Part shown: piece after piece, positions 12,501 to 27,500 of the stretch | Layout: each line of letters opens with the position of its first letter | How positions within the stretch are numbered: position 1 is the stretch's first letter | Translations under genes and position numbers: made by a program | Notes under the pieces: model-generated | What the model saw: only the letters and a program-made list of their open reading frames with translations | Database searches by the model: none | Told to the model about the DNA's origin: nothing | Assembly (NCBI RefSeq): GCF_002078875.1 | Contig: NC_034420.1 | Location: 805,574 to 869,573, forward strand | Direction of reading: 5' to 3' | DNA length: 64,000 nucleotides | Source: Numida meleagris | Lineage: Eukaryota; Chordata; Aves; Galliformes; Numididae

Positions 12501-15500
12501 GGATCTGGTAATGGAATGATATTGGACAATCCAAAGCTGGGAGGAGTAACTAACACACCAGAAGGCTGCACTGCCACGCAGCAAGGCCTAGACAGGCTGA
12601 GAGTTGGGCAGGGAAGAAAATATGAGGCTCAACAAGGGCAAGTACGGTCCTACACCACATGCTTCAGTACAGGTTAGGGGCTGAGCTGCTGCAGAGGACC
12701 TCTGCAGAGAAGGGTCTGGTGTTCTGGTGGCCAACAGGTGCCCATGAGCCAGCAGTGAGCCCCTGTGGCCAAGAAGGCCAATGGTATCCTGGGGCACGTT
12801 AAAAAGAGCATGGCCAGCCGGTCGAGGGAGGTGATCCTCCCCCTCTACTCTGCCCGGGAGAGGCCACATCTGGAGCACCGTGTCCAGTCCTGTGCTCTCC
12901 AGTTCAAAAGAGATGGGGAGCTATTGGAGAAAGCCCAGCAGAGGGCCACAAAAACGATCAGGGCCTCAGCAGGGAGAAGAGTAGGCCAAGGGGGGGATCT
13001 TTATCACAGCTTATAAATATCTTAAGGGTGGGGCCAGGCTCTTTCCAGTGGCGCCCAGCAACAGGACAAGGGGCAATGAGCTCAAACTGAAACACAGGAA
13101 GTTCCATGTGAACAGGAGAAAGGACTTCTTTGAGAGTGACACAGCACTGGAACAGGGTGCCCAGAGTGGTGGTGGAGTCTTCTTCTCTGGAGATACTCAA
13201 AACCAGTGGATGCTTTCCTGTATATAACCCACTGTCAGGAAACTGCTTTAGCGAGTGGGGGGTTGGTCAGGCGATGAGCTCCAGAGGCCCTTTCCAACTG
13301 GTATAACTCTGTGGATGTGCATTCCCATATTGTTTTATTTATTTTTTTTAAACTCTTTTCCTACAACTCCCAACACGTCAGGATGATATAAGCCCAGGTC
13401 TCTACCAGAGTCCTCTCTGGCACACCCCTCCCATGCGCAGAAGTGCTGCTGTGGAAGAATGCCCTGGAGTCTTCAGGCATGATGCAGCGCTTCAAATAGG
13501 TGTCCTGATATAACTCATCTCGTGACAGTCTCAATAAACCTGCTAGCTTAGTTTCTCTATTCCCCAAAGTTAAATCAGGTCATTTTTGGCATTCCTTGCA
13601 GGCTCTGTGTGCACACTCTTTGGGAAAGTGATAAGCAGATCCCGTGATAGACTGGGGAGCACACCCTTGGCTGCAGAGAGCCCTTCTCCAGAGGGATGTG
13701 GGCTGTGCCATGGGGTTGGGCCACAGCACACACCTCTCATGCTCAGGGTCTCACTGTGCCTGAGACATGCACTGTGCTCAATGAGATTTCCACTCAAAAC
13801 TCCTCCATGGTAAGGAAGATCTGCTGAACAGCACTCAGCCATTCTGCATCAGGAGACACAGTCAATGGACAGCACTGGGAGCGGCCCCATACCCCTCCCC
13901 AGCAGCACGGCGTGGCACACTGACACTGGGAATGACACAGCAACCACCAAATATTTAGATGCATTTCAGACTTTCCAAGCATCAGGGTTATTATTCTCAG
14001 GAAGTTGCCTGCAGTTTGCTTAAGAGTGAACTGCAATAGGAAGGGATCACAGCCGGTTCCTGACGACAGCCACTGACAGCAGCACAGTGATGCCACCCAC
14101 CAAGGAGGAGAAGTGATGATTCAGGTCCTTGGGTTTTCCCTCAGTTACTCTTTCCACAAGGCAACGGGGATGCTCAATCACTTTCAAGCCATCTGATCTA
14201 GAAAAGGGCAGCATAGGCCGCCCCAGTTAGGAAGGAGATCTAGAATCATAGAACCATTTGAGTTGGAAGGGACCCCTCAAGGCCATCCCTGCAGTGCACA
14301 GGGACACCCACAGCTCCATCAGGAGCTCAGAGACCCATCCAGCCAGACCTTGGGTGTCTGCAAGGACAGGGCACTGCCACATCTCTGGCCACCCTGTGCC
14401 AGAGCCTCCCTGCCCTTACTGTAAGAAACTTTTTCCCTATTTCTGTCTAAATCTTTTAGTTTTAAACAGTTTCCCTCATCACAGCAGACCCTGCTAAGGA
14501 GTCTGTCCCCTTCCTTCTTACAGCCCCATTAGATACTAAAAGGCCGCTCTCAGTTCTCCCGAAGCCTTCTCTTCTCCAGCTGCACAGACCCAGCTCTCTC
14601 AGCCTGTCCTCATAGGGAGGTGTTCCATCCCCGGGATCATTTTTGTGGCCCTCCTCTGGATGCACTCCAGCAGCTCCGTGTCCCTCCTCTGCTGAGGACC
14701 CCCCACGTGGACGCAGCGCTCCAGGTGAGATCTCACAGCACAGAGCAGAGGGGCAGATCCCCTCCCTCGCCCTGCTGGCCACACTGCTTTGGATGCACCC
14801 AAGTTATGGTTTGCTCTCTGAGCTGTGAGGGCACAGTGCTGGTTCATGCCCAGCTGCCATCCAGCAGTACCCCGAAGTCCTTCTTAGCGGGGCTGTGCTC
14901 CATCCTTTCATCCCCCAACTTGTACTGATAGCAAGGGATGCTGGCACCAAGGTGCAGACTGTGCACTCGGCTTTGTTGAACTTTGTGAGGTTCACCTGGG
15001 CCCACTGCTCAGCTTAAGAAATGCTGGTGCAACCCTGCCCCCATCCTGTGCTGGTCCTACCTACTGCACTGCCAGGAGGGCTTCCAACATCATCTCTGCA
15101 GTGCTTTGAGGTGCACATGCTCTGGGAAAGCATCCACCATTTCCTAGCATGGTACCAAGGGAGGCAGCTCTCAAAGAGAAGAGGCAAGGTAATAGGCAAG
15201 GAAACGAATCTGCCAAGCAGCCTTCTGCAGCAGAGCCCAGGCACACCACATAGCTGTCATGTCAGCCACATGGCAGCACGTTAATTAGAGGTGGAGACAG
15301 GTGCTCTCCATGACCAGGAAATGACAGATTGCTCCAGTGAACTTGTGCACTCTACCCCAGTGGTGGCTACCCCAGGGAAAGCTGATGAGGAACATTTCAG
15401 TAGGTGGCAGCAGAAATGTATTTGCAGTGCAGAGACTCCTATTGGGACACCCCTTCTTGGAAAAATCACCCTTCTAGAGGAGAGCTCTCAGAGGCATTGT

Positions 15501-18500
15501 TGCTTCAGGCCTGATACCACACTGCTGGCAGCCTCATCACAGCAGTTATGTCATATACAGAGAACTGGGGAGGAAACTCACCCTGGTGCTGAAATCCCCA
15601 CATTCTGCCTGGGAGGAAATGCCCCTCAGCAAAGTGCCTCTTGCAAAACACAATAAGTTCCTTCGCTCTGTGCTTCAGTTTCGACACTCCTACAGAACCA
15701 GTGTGGCAGATCAGAGCACCTGCTAGCACTGTGGCTGTTGTAAAAACCAAACCACGTCTCCATCTAGCTCTTACAGTTTGAGCCAAAGGAGGCCATTTTT
15801 GAGGAAAAATTACTTCTATAAACATGAAAGACTCAGAAAGTCAGCAACCAGAAGGTGTTAACACCCGACTAGCCAGCACCCCACCAGCAAATGGGCTCAT
15901 GGGCAGAAGGGAGGACACAGCCACCTCCCCCCCAGGAGCACATTTTTGGGCAGACCGGCGCAGCAATCAGGCAGCAGCACAGGGCCACCAGGAAGTCACG
16001 ACAACCTCCCGCATACCTGGTGAGCAAGGTGTGGTTCTACAAAGCTGACTCAGGGCTGGGTCAGGCCTCCCACATGCTGCAGCACGCTTTCCAAATAATT
16101 CCTTCCTGTTCTCCCCGGACGAGACAGAGGAGATGGGGGCGGCAGGTACATGTAATCCCCCTGGCCAGAGCCCTGGAATCACCAGGCACAAAGGGCAGCG
16201 AGGAGCAACCGCTTGGGGCCGGGTGACTCAGGCAGGCACGGCAGCGCTGGGTTTGTGACTAACTGTTACTCATGCAAGGAGGAATTTGGAGAGGGACCCA
16301 CATCCAGCTCTGCTCATTGCTTTGGTTATTTCCACAGCCCTAAGTACAAAGAAGAGCTTTGACAATGAATCAGACCCTAGTTTAAAATGACAAAGAAAGA
16401 CTTATCTATCAATTTTGTGTTCAAATGATTTCAATGTATTCGTAAGAGCAGCTTAATGCTAAGCAGAGGAAACAAGCAACATTTTCAGACTCTGATGACA
16501 AAATGCATGCTCCTGGATGGACAAAACCATTTAGACAGCGGAAGAAGTGGTTTTTTATTAGTGCATAATGTACTTCACTTTCCCCTGACTGACAAAGGAA
16601 CGCCAGTGCACTGGCACAGTTTGCTTTGAAAAGCTTTTTCCATTAGATTTGTATGTCAGAACAAAACCAAAAATCCCAAAGCAAGCTCTGAGATAAATTT
16701 ATTTTGAAAGTGTCTCTACAATAAGGTTCTGAAGGACTTAAAAGGAAGCAGTCGACATACATATTAATTATTATCCTGCCCTTAAAATCTACAATTATCC
16801 AACAAAAAATAAAGGCAGGAATAGCAGGGAGAAAAAAAAGCTGCCGAATTCCAGTTCACCCTTCATGAGGCCTTTGCCCTCTCATCTAGTTTGTGTGCTT
16901 ACTTCACAGTCTGTCACGCAATGGAGAGTATCACAGAATTACTAATTAACTAGTTCCTTGCAAAATTTGGGAAGGTTGAAAACTTTATGCTGTGAATGAC
17001 TGCTGCAAATGAAAACTCCAGCCCCATGAGCATCATACACGTAACGCTATAAATTCAGGTCATTCTACCCAAATGGACATCACCTACAAACACACTTCAC
17101 AAAAATGGAATGAGGAGTTTTCATAAGCCATTCTGCATCTGAACTAGTGGGAGATCCTCTCAGAGAGCTGAGAATTCCCTCTGAAATGTGATTATTTTCC
17201 TTCTTCTTCATCTGTGAGGTTACAACTTGGCATTTTGCAACCAGTGACTTCAGCGCTACTTAACATATGACCAGCTTGTCAAGCAGTTTTCAGAGCAGAA
17301 CACATACCTGTTTGATCTTTATCTAACAAATCTAGTACAGGGATCTGGACCAGTAAAGCTACAGGACACTAACTGCACACAACCAACTTTCATTTACCTG
17401 AGAGTGAAATTACGTGATCTGGATAGAAGAAAAATGGCATAAAATACATGTAAGATAGGCTGTAAGAAAGCAACCCTCTTACTGCCTTCTTCACTTTTCA
17501 CAAGTAACCTTTCAGACAGACTGTGAGGCTTTAAACAAAGAAGTCATCAGATCCATCCAGAGCCTTGGAAGCAAGGGGTAAGCACGCTGCTCAGGCTCCC
17601 GCCAGCAGAATCAATCCAGGGGACAGAAAGAACTAGTGCACCTTTAAGCATGCCCAATATTTATCTTAAATTTGTATGGCTCCAGTCCAGCATCAGAATA
17701 CTTCTCCCTTAAGAACGTTTTGTCCCAAGAGTGTTAGCTCCGACACTCTCAACCTTTTCATCATTACTTTACATTTAAGGCTTGTTTTGCTCATTGTTCA
17801 GGGTATTTCCCTTTTCAAAGGAGAAGAAAAAAGACATATGACTATAAGACAGCCAGACCTACAGGAAAAAAAATAAATGAGCTTCAGTACTGCGTTCTTC
17901 ACAACAAGCCTGCCGGTGAAGAACAGATGCATGCCAACAGCTCTGCCCATGCTCTGCTCTCCTATGGGAGCACACGTGGATGCCCCCCTGGTGACAGCAA
18001 GCTACCTCTGGAAGCTTCCATCCTGGACCCAAGGCCTCCTCATGGCTAGGGAGAGCTAATGAAGCTCCTTAGCATGATTCCGGCTGCCGGATAAGCGATG
18101 AGGTCAGAAGCATGACAGCCTTCCTTGGAGCAGATAAGGCCACAATGCCAAAAGGACCGAGACCACGCCAGGGTCTGACATCTTCCAAATGCATACTTTG
18201 GGCTGTCCTTAGAAGCAAGGGGCTGCTGCTGTGACAACACATTTAAATAATGTCCTGAGCACATGGATATATGCCAGCAATACAATAGAGAAAAGCACAC
18301 TCTTCCAAAGTAAAATCCGCTCTAGGCTAATGCACAGAGGGCTATTCTTGAAGCTTGCTCACTACAAGCCAAACACAAGCATTCCTTATTTTCTCATTTA
18401 TTTAAAAAGCACACCACACATGCCTGGGGGCTGGCCTATCCATTCCAACCATGGGATGAGAGCTCCTGTGCTGCAAATCTCGGGAAGAAATTGGCCTAAC

Positions 18501-21500
18501 AACTGCTACCTTCTGGTGGCTGCCCAGCGGTCTGCAGGACGTCCCACACATCTCAAGAGACTTGTTTGCACATCATTAAAGCTACCCTCTGAATTGGCCT
18601 CCACATGGACAGTTTCAGCACAAAAATCAAAGGACTGTCCAGAGAACTGCCGCAGAGCAGGCCATGTCTACACTGAGAATATAAGGCACCAGCTCTCAGA
18701 CTCTGGCACTGCTCCCCAGACACACTTCATCCACTTCAGCCTTAGCTCCCCCAGGGAAGGAAAACTGCGCTGTGGCAGCCACCAGACACCCTGCTTGCTC
18801 AGCAAGAACAGGGATGCAGTCATTGCACCCCAGAGCTGCAGTGAGGCCATTCCAAAGCTCCCAGAAAGGAAGGATTACAGAAAGGACAGCTGGAGCACGA
18901 ACAGGTTTGTATCCAGGCAAACCAGGGAAGACCCGTTGTTACGTCTGACATCCAAGCACCACAAAGCACTGCAATTCAATGGCATTTTAACTTTAGCAGG
19001 AAGCAGCCCTGCCAAACCTGACCAGCCTTTAAACGAGAAGCAGTTTTTTCCCAATCATGAATAAGAGCTAAGAAGCTTTCTGCATGGGATGAGACAACTG
19101 GACACTGCACTTTGATTCAGAAATTCTTTTCGGGGTCCCTAGCACTTGGGTATGCCTTCCCTCATCTTATTTTCAACTTCAGACAGAGAAGAAACCAACC
19201 AACCTTTTAGCCCTACAGCATTAAACATTCAGGCTCCATACAAGTGTGTAAAGAACTGCATGGGAGATAGGCATACAGCAGTGCTGTGGGCAGAGCCTTA
19301 AAACCAAATCCAATTCCACAAGAAATGCAGGTTACTTTTGCCCTTTGCATGAAGAAGCTAAATTCAGTGGCACAGTCAACAACGCGGCCCAGCACAGCCT
19401 CCCCCTTATTTGTTATTTTTAGAAATTTAGTCTGACAACGCCTGACGACTAAACATTCTGAATATAGCAGGAGAGAGGGGGATTATCAGATATTATCAGA
19501 GAAAACACACAGCAATAATCACTTTCTCCACCCCAATGAAGAATCAGTTTTCCATGTCTATGTAATATCAGAGTTTGTTCTTTTTAAAATGCCACATTTA
19601 AAAACAGAATCCATCTAGCCCTACAATGGAAACGGATAACATTTCCTGAAACAAAGCATTGTTCCACCCCTCACATATCATGTTTCCTTAAAAACAAGGG
19701 AAGAAAAACATTACTTGGTTTTTCTCTTAATACTGCACAAACATTGCTGAGCTAAAAAGAGTCAGTGCTCATCCCTTTAGAATGCTTTCAAAATAGATTC
19801 ACACATACCCTTCGCACTGCAAAACACAGCAAGAATTTGATACTATCAGGACTGGAAAAATCCAATAGCTACGCTTAGGCAGGAAACTTCCCATGTGATG
19901 GCATGGACTCGTACACTCAGTCTCTGTAAGATCCAAGGTTTTGGGAAGCTTCACTGGCACAGCCTGTAAGCAAGCACGTGCGTTTTGTAAGCAAGCCTAG
20001 ACAGACTTTTTGGATTCCAAAGGATTATACACAAAGTGTGAAGTTAAGTTTGCTAAATGCGTGCATATACACATTCATACCTCCTTTAAAAAGAAGGTTA
20101 AAACTACTTTGTGTGCTGATTGACTGACAGACTATGTCTGCCCCCTTGTTTATTCATACATATCTATACCCCTTTGGGTTTTCGGAGCCACGCTCACACA
20201 GTTCTGCTCACAAAGTATATGGAGTGCATATTCCAGCAAAGACTTTTTTTAACAGCTTTGTAGAAAGCCAGCCCTGGCTGTCCTCACTGCTTTGCTGTGT
20301 GGTGAGCAGCAGGGACAACCAGGCTAGCAGTATCATAGCGCTCTCATGATGCTGCCATAAAAGAAGAAATGCAGGTCTTCAACAACAGAGAAACACAACA
20401 GAGTGGAGGAAAGAGAATAACTGCAATCATCAGCAGAGGAGAGAGAAACAAACCTCCTAAAGCAGAGGCAAAACCCCTTCCTGCTTTCAAAGTTCATTTT
20501 GACAATTGTGAAGGTCAGGAAACTCAGCTCACATCTCCAAAGCAGACAAAAGCCCAAGTTTTCACAAATCATCAGCTCTCAGAAGTTCTCCTTGCTACAC
20601 AGCTGAGAAGAAGAGTTCAGCTGTGAACCCAAACTTTATGCTGCACTCTTTCAGAATAGGACTGAACTAGCTGTGACAGCATTTCTGAAATTCAGGTTTG
20701 TATCAAAAATGCACATTTCACAGTACCTTGGCAATGGGTCCGTAACTGCAGTGTGTAATTGCTTCCAGCTCATGCTATGAGAGCAACCAGGTGAGTCACA
20801 CTGGATAGATACTGCAGGGTTACTCTGCCCAGCTTAATTCAACTATGCAAAGTGAGCTATATGAGTAATAAGGTAGTTAATGTAAAAAATAAGCTTTAAT
20901 TTTTTTTCCCGTTTTAATAACTGATGAAGAGATATTTTAACCTGGTTATCTTGGTCTTATATTTATTTTACAACAACGTAGTGGGAGCACAAGGTCACAA
21001 AGTTTTACATTCTTTCCTGTTTCTGTCACAACTTGTTTTCAGGACAGCAAAATCCTCCACTCCTGTGATAAGTGCTCCCTTAACTTGGACTCAGGTATCT
21101 CCCTTGAAGTCTTACGTTCCAGTAACTGTCAATCTAATCCTCTTCCTTAGGGAATCCCAAGTCCAAGGAATATCCTTCACACAAAACTGCCAGACATCTA
21201 GAAACCGTAGTTAAAAGATAGACTTGAATGTTCGTTTAAAAGAAACTGTCAAAAGTTTTGGCAATCTGAGCCTTACTTTCTATAATTAAACAGACAAACA
21301 ATCTACATGGCAAACACCTCCCCACTCCTACCACCTTTTGAGATGATCACTATTGCTGGGAACTGAGATTCAGTGGCCATAACCATAGACTTTAGGCAAC
21401 AGGGAGCTACAAAACAGTAAAAACACATCTGTGAAGCAACCACCTCCGAGGCTGAGCACAAGAATGGCAAAGGTTATAATCTGGGGGGGGGGGGATGGGT

Positions 21501-24500
21501 GGAATTCCATCCATTCTGCTGAACTCAGCGATCTGAAAGTTCAGGAGGTAAGATCATTCTGCATCAGGAACAGGAAGAAACTGAGATGCACAGCTGAAGG
21601 GTACAGTAGCCAAAAGTGTCAAACGCACTCCAATCAGTTCCAAATGCAAGCATACTGTGACAAAGTTCTTTAACTTCAATGACAGAGCTGGTTTTGTTCA
21701 AAGCCACTGTTTTCTGGGATGGTCCCAGAGTAGCCAGGATACAACATTTTTTAATCACATAAGCATAAAAAGGACTGTGCCCTGTCTGCATGAACACTAC
21801 CTGACATATATGGCCTATCCGTGGAGTACTTACTTTTCCTGTGTGGAAAAGGTTCTGGTGGCCAGATACACAAAATCCCTTATTATCTGACACAGAAAAT
21901 ACAGCAGGTAACACAACCTGCAAGCTCCCATGGCAAAATGCATTTTAAGAAGAAATTAAAAAACACAACTTGACTTATGCTGTATGTAGTGTAAGTAGGA
22001 AACAATAGAGACTGCACAGTCCTGTCTGAGCACCCACTTCCTATTGCTGCTCATCCCTACTTCCCTGGTCTGCACGCTCACCTTCTCCAAAACATTAACA
22101 GATTAGACAAGCATCTTGACTCAACTCAGTCTTTCCTTGTTGTCGTTTTCCAAAAGCTAAGGAATATGGTTATGTATTAATTCTATTTTAGGAGCATTAA
22201 GAAAAAAGAAATAACACTAATGGCCTTGGAAAAAGTACATTCTAAGCACCTTCTCCAAAGAACTGTAAACTGAACCTGGGGCCACAAGAAGATACTCAAG
22301 ATTCAGACGATATCTTGTTCAAACAGCTGGAACTTGTGTAGACACTACTTTGTATGTCTCCGCTATTTTTCTCTGCCTCAGTACGAACTCCTTCCGTAAG
22401 AACACAGGAGTACTTTGATTGCATCATTAAAGTCCATCCTCCCTAGGCCTCAGTCTTCAACACCAGCCATAAGTAGATGTCTAGGGCAGAGTTTAAGAAC
22501 AGGGTGAGCGTATATGGTACTTCCTTCTAATACTTTCCCAGCCTCCAGACATTTTTAGCTCATGGACTTCCTGAATAGGATGCAATTTCTACATATTTGG
22601 TAATGCTCAAAAGATTTCTCTTCCTTGAATTTGTGCAATTATCCTGCCCCAACATAAACTTTTAATACTCAGAGCAAAGAGCTTCCCATTACCTATCTGC
22701 TGCAAGTGATCTCTAAACATCCTCTAACTACTTTTACAGCCAGCTCCTACTAATTTCACTGGAACCCCACACGTCCAGTTTTCATGTCAGGACACAGAGA
22801 GAACAATCAGTCCCTATCTGCTTTCTTCTTAACGCTCACAAAGTTTGTAGACCTAGCAAAGAAAGCAAGGCACACAAATTACTTGTAGGTTACTTGTAAC
22901 AGCCCTCATGTTCCCCTCCAGTTACGATGCTTGATAATGAACAGTATCACATCACATATACATCAGTAAGTGATGTAACAAAACAGTACCTTTCTGACCT
23001 TCAATGTTCTGTTTTCATCATCTCTACTGGCCAAAAACTTACCTCTAATTCCTTAATTTTCTCTTCTGCTATTCTCTGCTTCTCCAAAAGCTGATTATGA
23101 ATGACTCCTTTAGACTGAAGAATAAACCTACAAGCAAAAACGAGACAAAAAACTGTTGGATTTTGCTTTAAAAAAAAAAATCCAACTATTGTACACTTTG
23201 CTGCACACCAAGTTAAACTGCAATGACCTCTGAGAAGTATTCATTCTCATGGATGTTCTAGACAGAGACAGAAGAACCATGATGGATTGCCCAAGGGGTT
23301 CAGGAAAATCAGCTGGAAAACACTTGCTGCCAGCTACTAAAAATTTATTGTTATTTAATAACTCCAAATAAAAATGTCCACTGTTAAAGACTCCATATGT
23401 TCTTTCTGTTCATCAGCTCTGTAACGTTTACCAATCTTCCATCTTTAGATCTATCTTAACATTCAAAAAATACATACAGCAGGCCATTGAAATATTAAGC
23501 CAGACAGCAAACAACACAACCGAACTGCCACGTTACCAGGCTGGCTTCCCAGGTTTGCTTGCTGATCTCACCCATTATTCTGGAGGAAGAAAATGAATGC
23601 TCACAGGTTGCCCTCTACAATTCAGTGTCCTGGATATTTTAAAAGCAGTTCTAGCATACACCTAGCAAGAGAAGTCCTTCTTATACCGTAAAATAAAATA
23701 CCATTCAAAGAGATCTTCAGAATGACAGCATTATACATAATACTATGGAAATACATTCAAGGAGGATTATTTCAGCAGTTAAAAGCCATGCATCCCCGTA
23801 AGCTAAGTAAACCTGTACCATAGAAACAGAGCTTCCCACAAGGCCAAGCGCTTTCAGAAGAAACAGACAGCCATGTCCACTTGCCTTTGAGCTTTCACAG
23901 CTCCTGATGCTCAGGGCTTGGCTTTAACATGCACCCTCACTGAACTCCAAATTCCCTTGTTTTCTAAATTCAGAATTTTTTTCTTTTTTTTTTTTTAAAC
24001 AGAGTAGGAACTGTTGTATAGCTGAAATTGCAGGCACTGGTTTCCATTTTTTCCTTTTTTTTTTTTTTTTTAATTGCACAAGGCTTTGAAAGATGCCTCT
24101 ATAAAATCTCGACATTCTGTTAGCCAGCATGTAAAAGCCACCTGACCTGCTCAGGAGAATCAACAGCATCCAAAGCAGCTCTCAAGCACATGGCACTGGC
24201 ATCCCACAAAGAAGTAAAGGACAACTAAGTTCAGATGAATTTTAGGAACCCTCCATAGTTGCTTCTTATCCTTCCAGACATAAGGAACGCACAAGACACA
24301 GATCAGCCCCTTCCCTACTTAGAAAGTCCCCCAGGGGATTTAGAAGGAGCCTCTCTGGGTCATACCAATGAGGTCAAGGTCTGCCCCAGCACTACAGAGT
24401 GTCTGGGTGAATGTCATCCTGCCAGGTGACACGACCTCGTGCTTGAACAGTTACTGTGAACAGCTTCAGACAGTGCAGAATCAGAATGCATTCCTCATCT

Positions 24501-27500
24501 ACTACAGTGAAGCCTGCGATCAGTGTGAAGTGCCATCTCCAACAACAAGTGATATTATTTTTTGCTCAGGACCTGGAAGATGTTCTTTGAGCATAAATGG
24601 AACCCGCCCTGCTTGGCTTGAAATTCAGCCTACTCTGCACCAGCAACACAACAGCCGAAAGGAAAACTATCTGCCACATCCATTCCTGAAATGCATTGGA
24701 ATGGAACTGTGGTTAATTACAGCAGACTGTAAATTAAAACTCTTCGGTGCTGCTATTAGCTGTGCTTAGCAATCACTTCCTCCTCCTCCTCTCCTTCCTC
24801 TCCCTTGTTCTGCTCCACCTTGTCTTTTCTACAGGAATTTCTGCTAGGTCTTCTACTTTGGAATTTTCTTGAATCTTCCCTCATTCTTTTCCAGTCTCTC
24901 TACTAGTTTCATCTTGGTTGTCATACTCGTTCCAATTCTTTACAACACAGTGCTCTCGTGGTGTCTCTCCCCCCAGATCCCCCTCTCCCCCTTTCAGGCA
25001 GTGGTCACATTTCCAGCTCCCAGCACACAGCAGTTCTGTCTGCTCCTGCAGACAGAACACGAGGATCTTGTTCAGCCCTGTGAAAGTCCCGTCCGCAAAC
25101 ACCCTTCTGTTGAATGCAAAAACCGCAGCCAGGCAGATGGGAGCTGCTTTTCAGAATAATCACCTGCATCATCACATCGATGCTCCTACACTGCATCTGC
25201 ATACTGGATAAAAGAAACATGGAGAGAAATATACTGGAGAGAAGTATGATATTTCACACACCCCATTGGTTTTGGGATGAAGACAACATTGTGCCTCGTT
25301 CCTGCAGTAGCTGTTATTAGTGAAAAAAGCAGAGCTGCAAGGTGCCCTAAGAAAACAAGGTCCTTTCCCACACCATAGTTCCCCGAGCCTGGGTATGAAT
25401 GTGAATATTTCCTTAGTTTTTCTAGCGGAGAGCGGTAGCGGGAGCAGCAGCAAAGAAGAGAATACCTCCTCATCGGCTTCCCCAAACTGCATAGCACTAT
25501 CGATGGTACCTTCGGTTTCAGCAATGGCCCAAGTCTAAATAACAAAGCTAACTGACACAGCTTGACCCTTTTTCCTCATGCTGCAGCTGGGAAGACCTCT
25601 GAGGTGGCACCAACATGACCGTCACAGGTGCTTCTAACAAACAGTGGCTGACCTCACGCTGCTCTAAAACGTCAGCAGCAGCCACCTGGAAACATCACCT
25701 CCCCCCCACCATGCTCTGACAGACACTCAGCAGCAAACCGAAGATGGACAGCTGAAGTTAGCACTGATGTGACCCCAGTGGGCAGCTGGAGGCAAACACA
25801 GCCTCAGTTTTATTTGCCATAAAATAGTGGACTGGAACCTGTGTCTGCTCAGAAGCTCATCAAATGTTTCTGGCTTAGACAGAAGCATCATTCAGAAGTT
25901 TTTTTGTGGTTTTTTTTTTTTTTGTTTGTTTGTTTTTTTTTTACATCAGTCACAGTTCAAGCCACCCATTTAATTTCCTGCCACAAGGTCATCAAGCCCT
26001 CAACACAATGCTCACGGGTACTGCCCTGCAACTGTCCAAGGCCACATTTTCAAAGCTGAAGCTGCAAATCCACATCCATAATTAAACATTTAAGTCTATG
26101 GCTTCACTTTTCAACATAGTAAAGACTGAAAAAACTAACCAGCGTTTTAGCTTTAAGCTTGGGATACACACCTTATGAACATCTCAAAGTTTTTTTTACC
26201 TCAGGAAGTAACACAGCTTAAGAAGTAACTGGAATAGCACAGAATTTCTGATCATTAGGTAGGAAGTGCCACGGGGCATTTGTAATAAAGTGAGCTACAT
26301 CACTGCTGAAGGGCTTCCTGCACAGACCTGCTCCGCCAGGTCCATCTGAAGAGGCTCCATGCTCGTACCTTCAGCACAGATGACTTATAAGTACCGACAT
26401 TCCACAGAAGACAACTAGCACAACAACTCTTCCAGATAACTGCAGCCACCCACATCCCGCAGAAATGAAGCCCTTCTTGCTTACATGCAGACACTTTGTA
26501 GCACACACCAGCAGGCCTGTCGAAAATGACACCTACTCTATTGAACGTGAAATACTGATTCAGAACAACACAGCATCACTGAATGTTTTAATTGCAAAGC
26601 TTAATCATCCCATGTGAGCCTTTTTGCTACTGTTAAAAAATACTAGAAATTCCCCATCACTGGATAGGGCCCTCGGCAGCCTGCTCTGGTGGTTGACAGC
26701 CCTGCCTGTGGCAGAGGAGTTGGAAACTGATGATCTTTAAGGTCCTTCCAACCCAAGCCATTCTATGATCTGGCTCAAAATGGACAGATTCACCCAGTCT
26801 CAGTTGCTCACCCATTTAAAAGGGAATGGCTAGTAACAACAGAGCAGAATATGCCCTATTCCAGATGCTTAGCAGTTTACCCATTGCTTATATACAAAAT
26901 TACAAAAGAAAATGACAGAGGACTGGGGTCCTTGAGGACAGCAATGCTCAACCAGATCTGGGCTGCCAACAAGAACAGCTCTAGAACACAGCTAAGTATT
27001 TTTGAACTGGCAATATCTACGTGGCCTGGCACCCCAACAACTGCCAGTTCTTAAAGAGCAATGTGAGGAGCAAAAATAGAGCATAAGGGAACTGAAAGAG
27101 AAACCTCACTTTAAATATTCCCACTTGCTTCTATTCTTTCCCCTGCAGTCCTCTGCTAGCTCCACATCAGGTTTTTTGTTTCTCCAAGGCAGAGCAAGTG
27201 ATTTATAATACTACAGGATTAGTTGCTTGCTTCCTCCTGAAGAGATCTTTTTCCCAATTTTAAATTTCTAGACCTCATCCCATTTGGTCAGTGTTTGCAG
27301 AGCACTCACACCCTGGCCAAAATGGTCTTCAGGCTCCAGTTACACTGCTCAGCAATGCTGTTAACTTCATCTGTCACACGCACACACCCACCAAATGATG
27401 TTCATACTATGTAAGTAATTCCATAACTCAGTTTGTTTGCACCAAAATGTACTGTTTACTTGACTTTAAAACACAGTATTAGATATCAAAATACTCATCT

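Larger units (their letters stand above)
23128..26654. other. PFDN1: PFDN1 intron 2, downstream part
   Basis: AT-rich unique intron with T-rich homopolymers at 24055-24071 and 25899-25942. Short open frames near 24368 and 24869 show no family resemblance. Confidence 0.6.

Noticed and set aside
24368..24769. 133-codon plus-strand frame in PFDN1 intron 2
   Set aside because: No domain, no splice or promoter context, and unremarkable composition.
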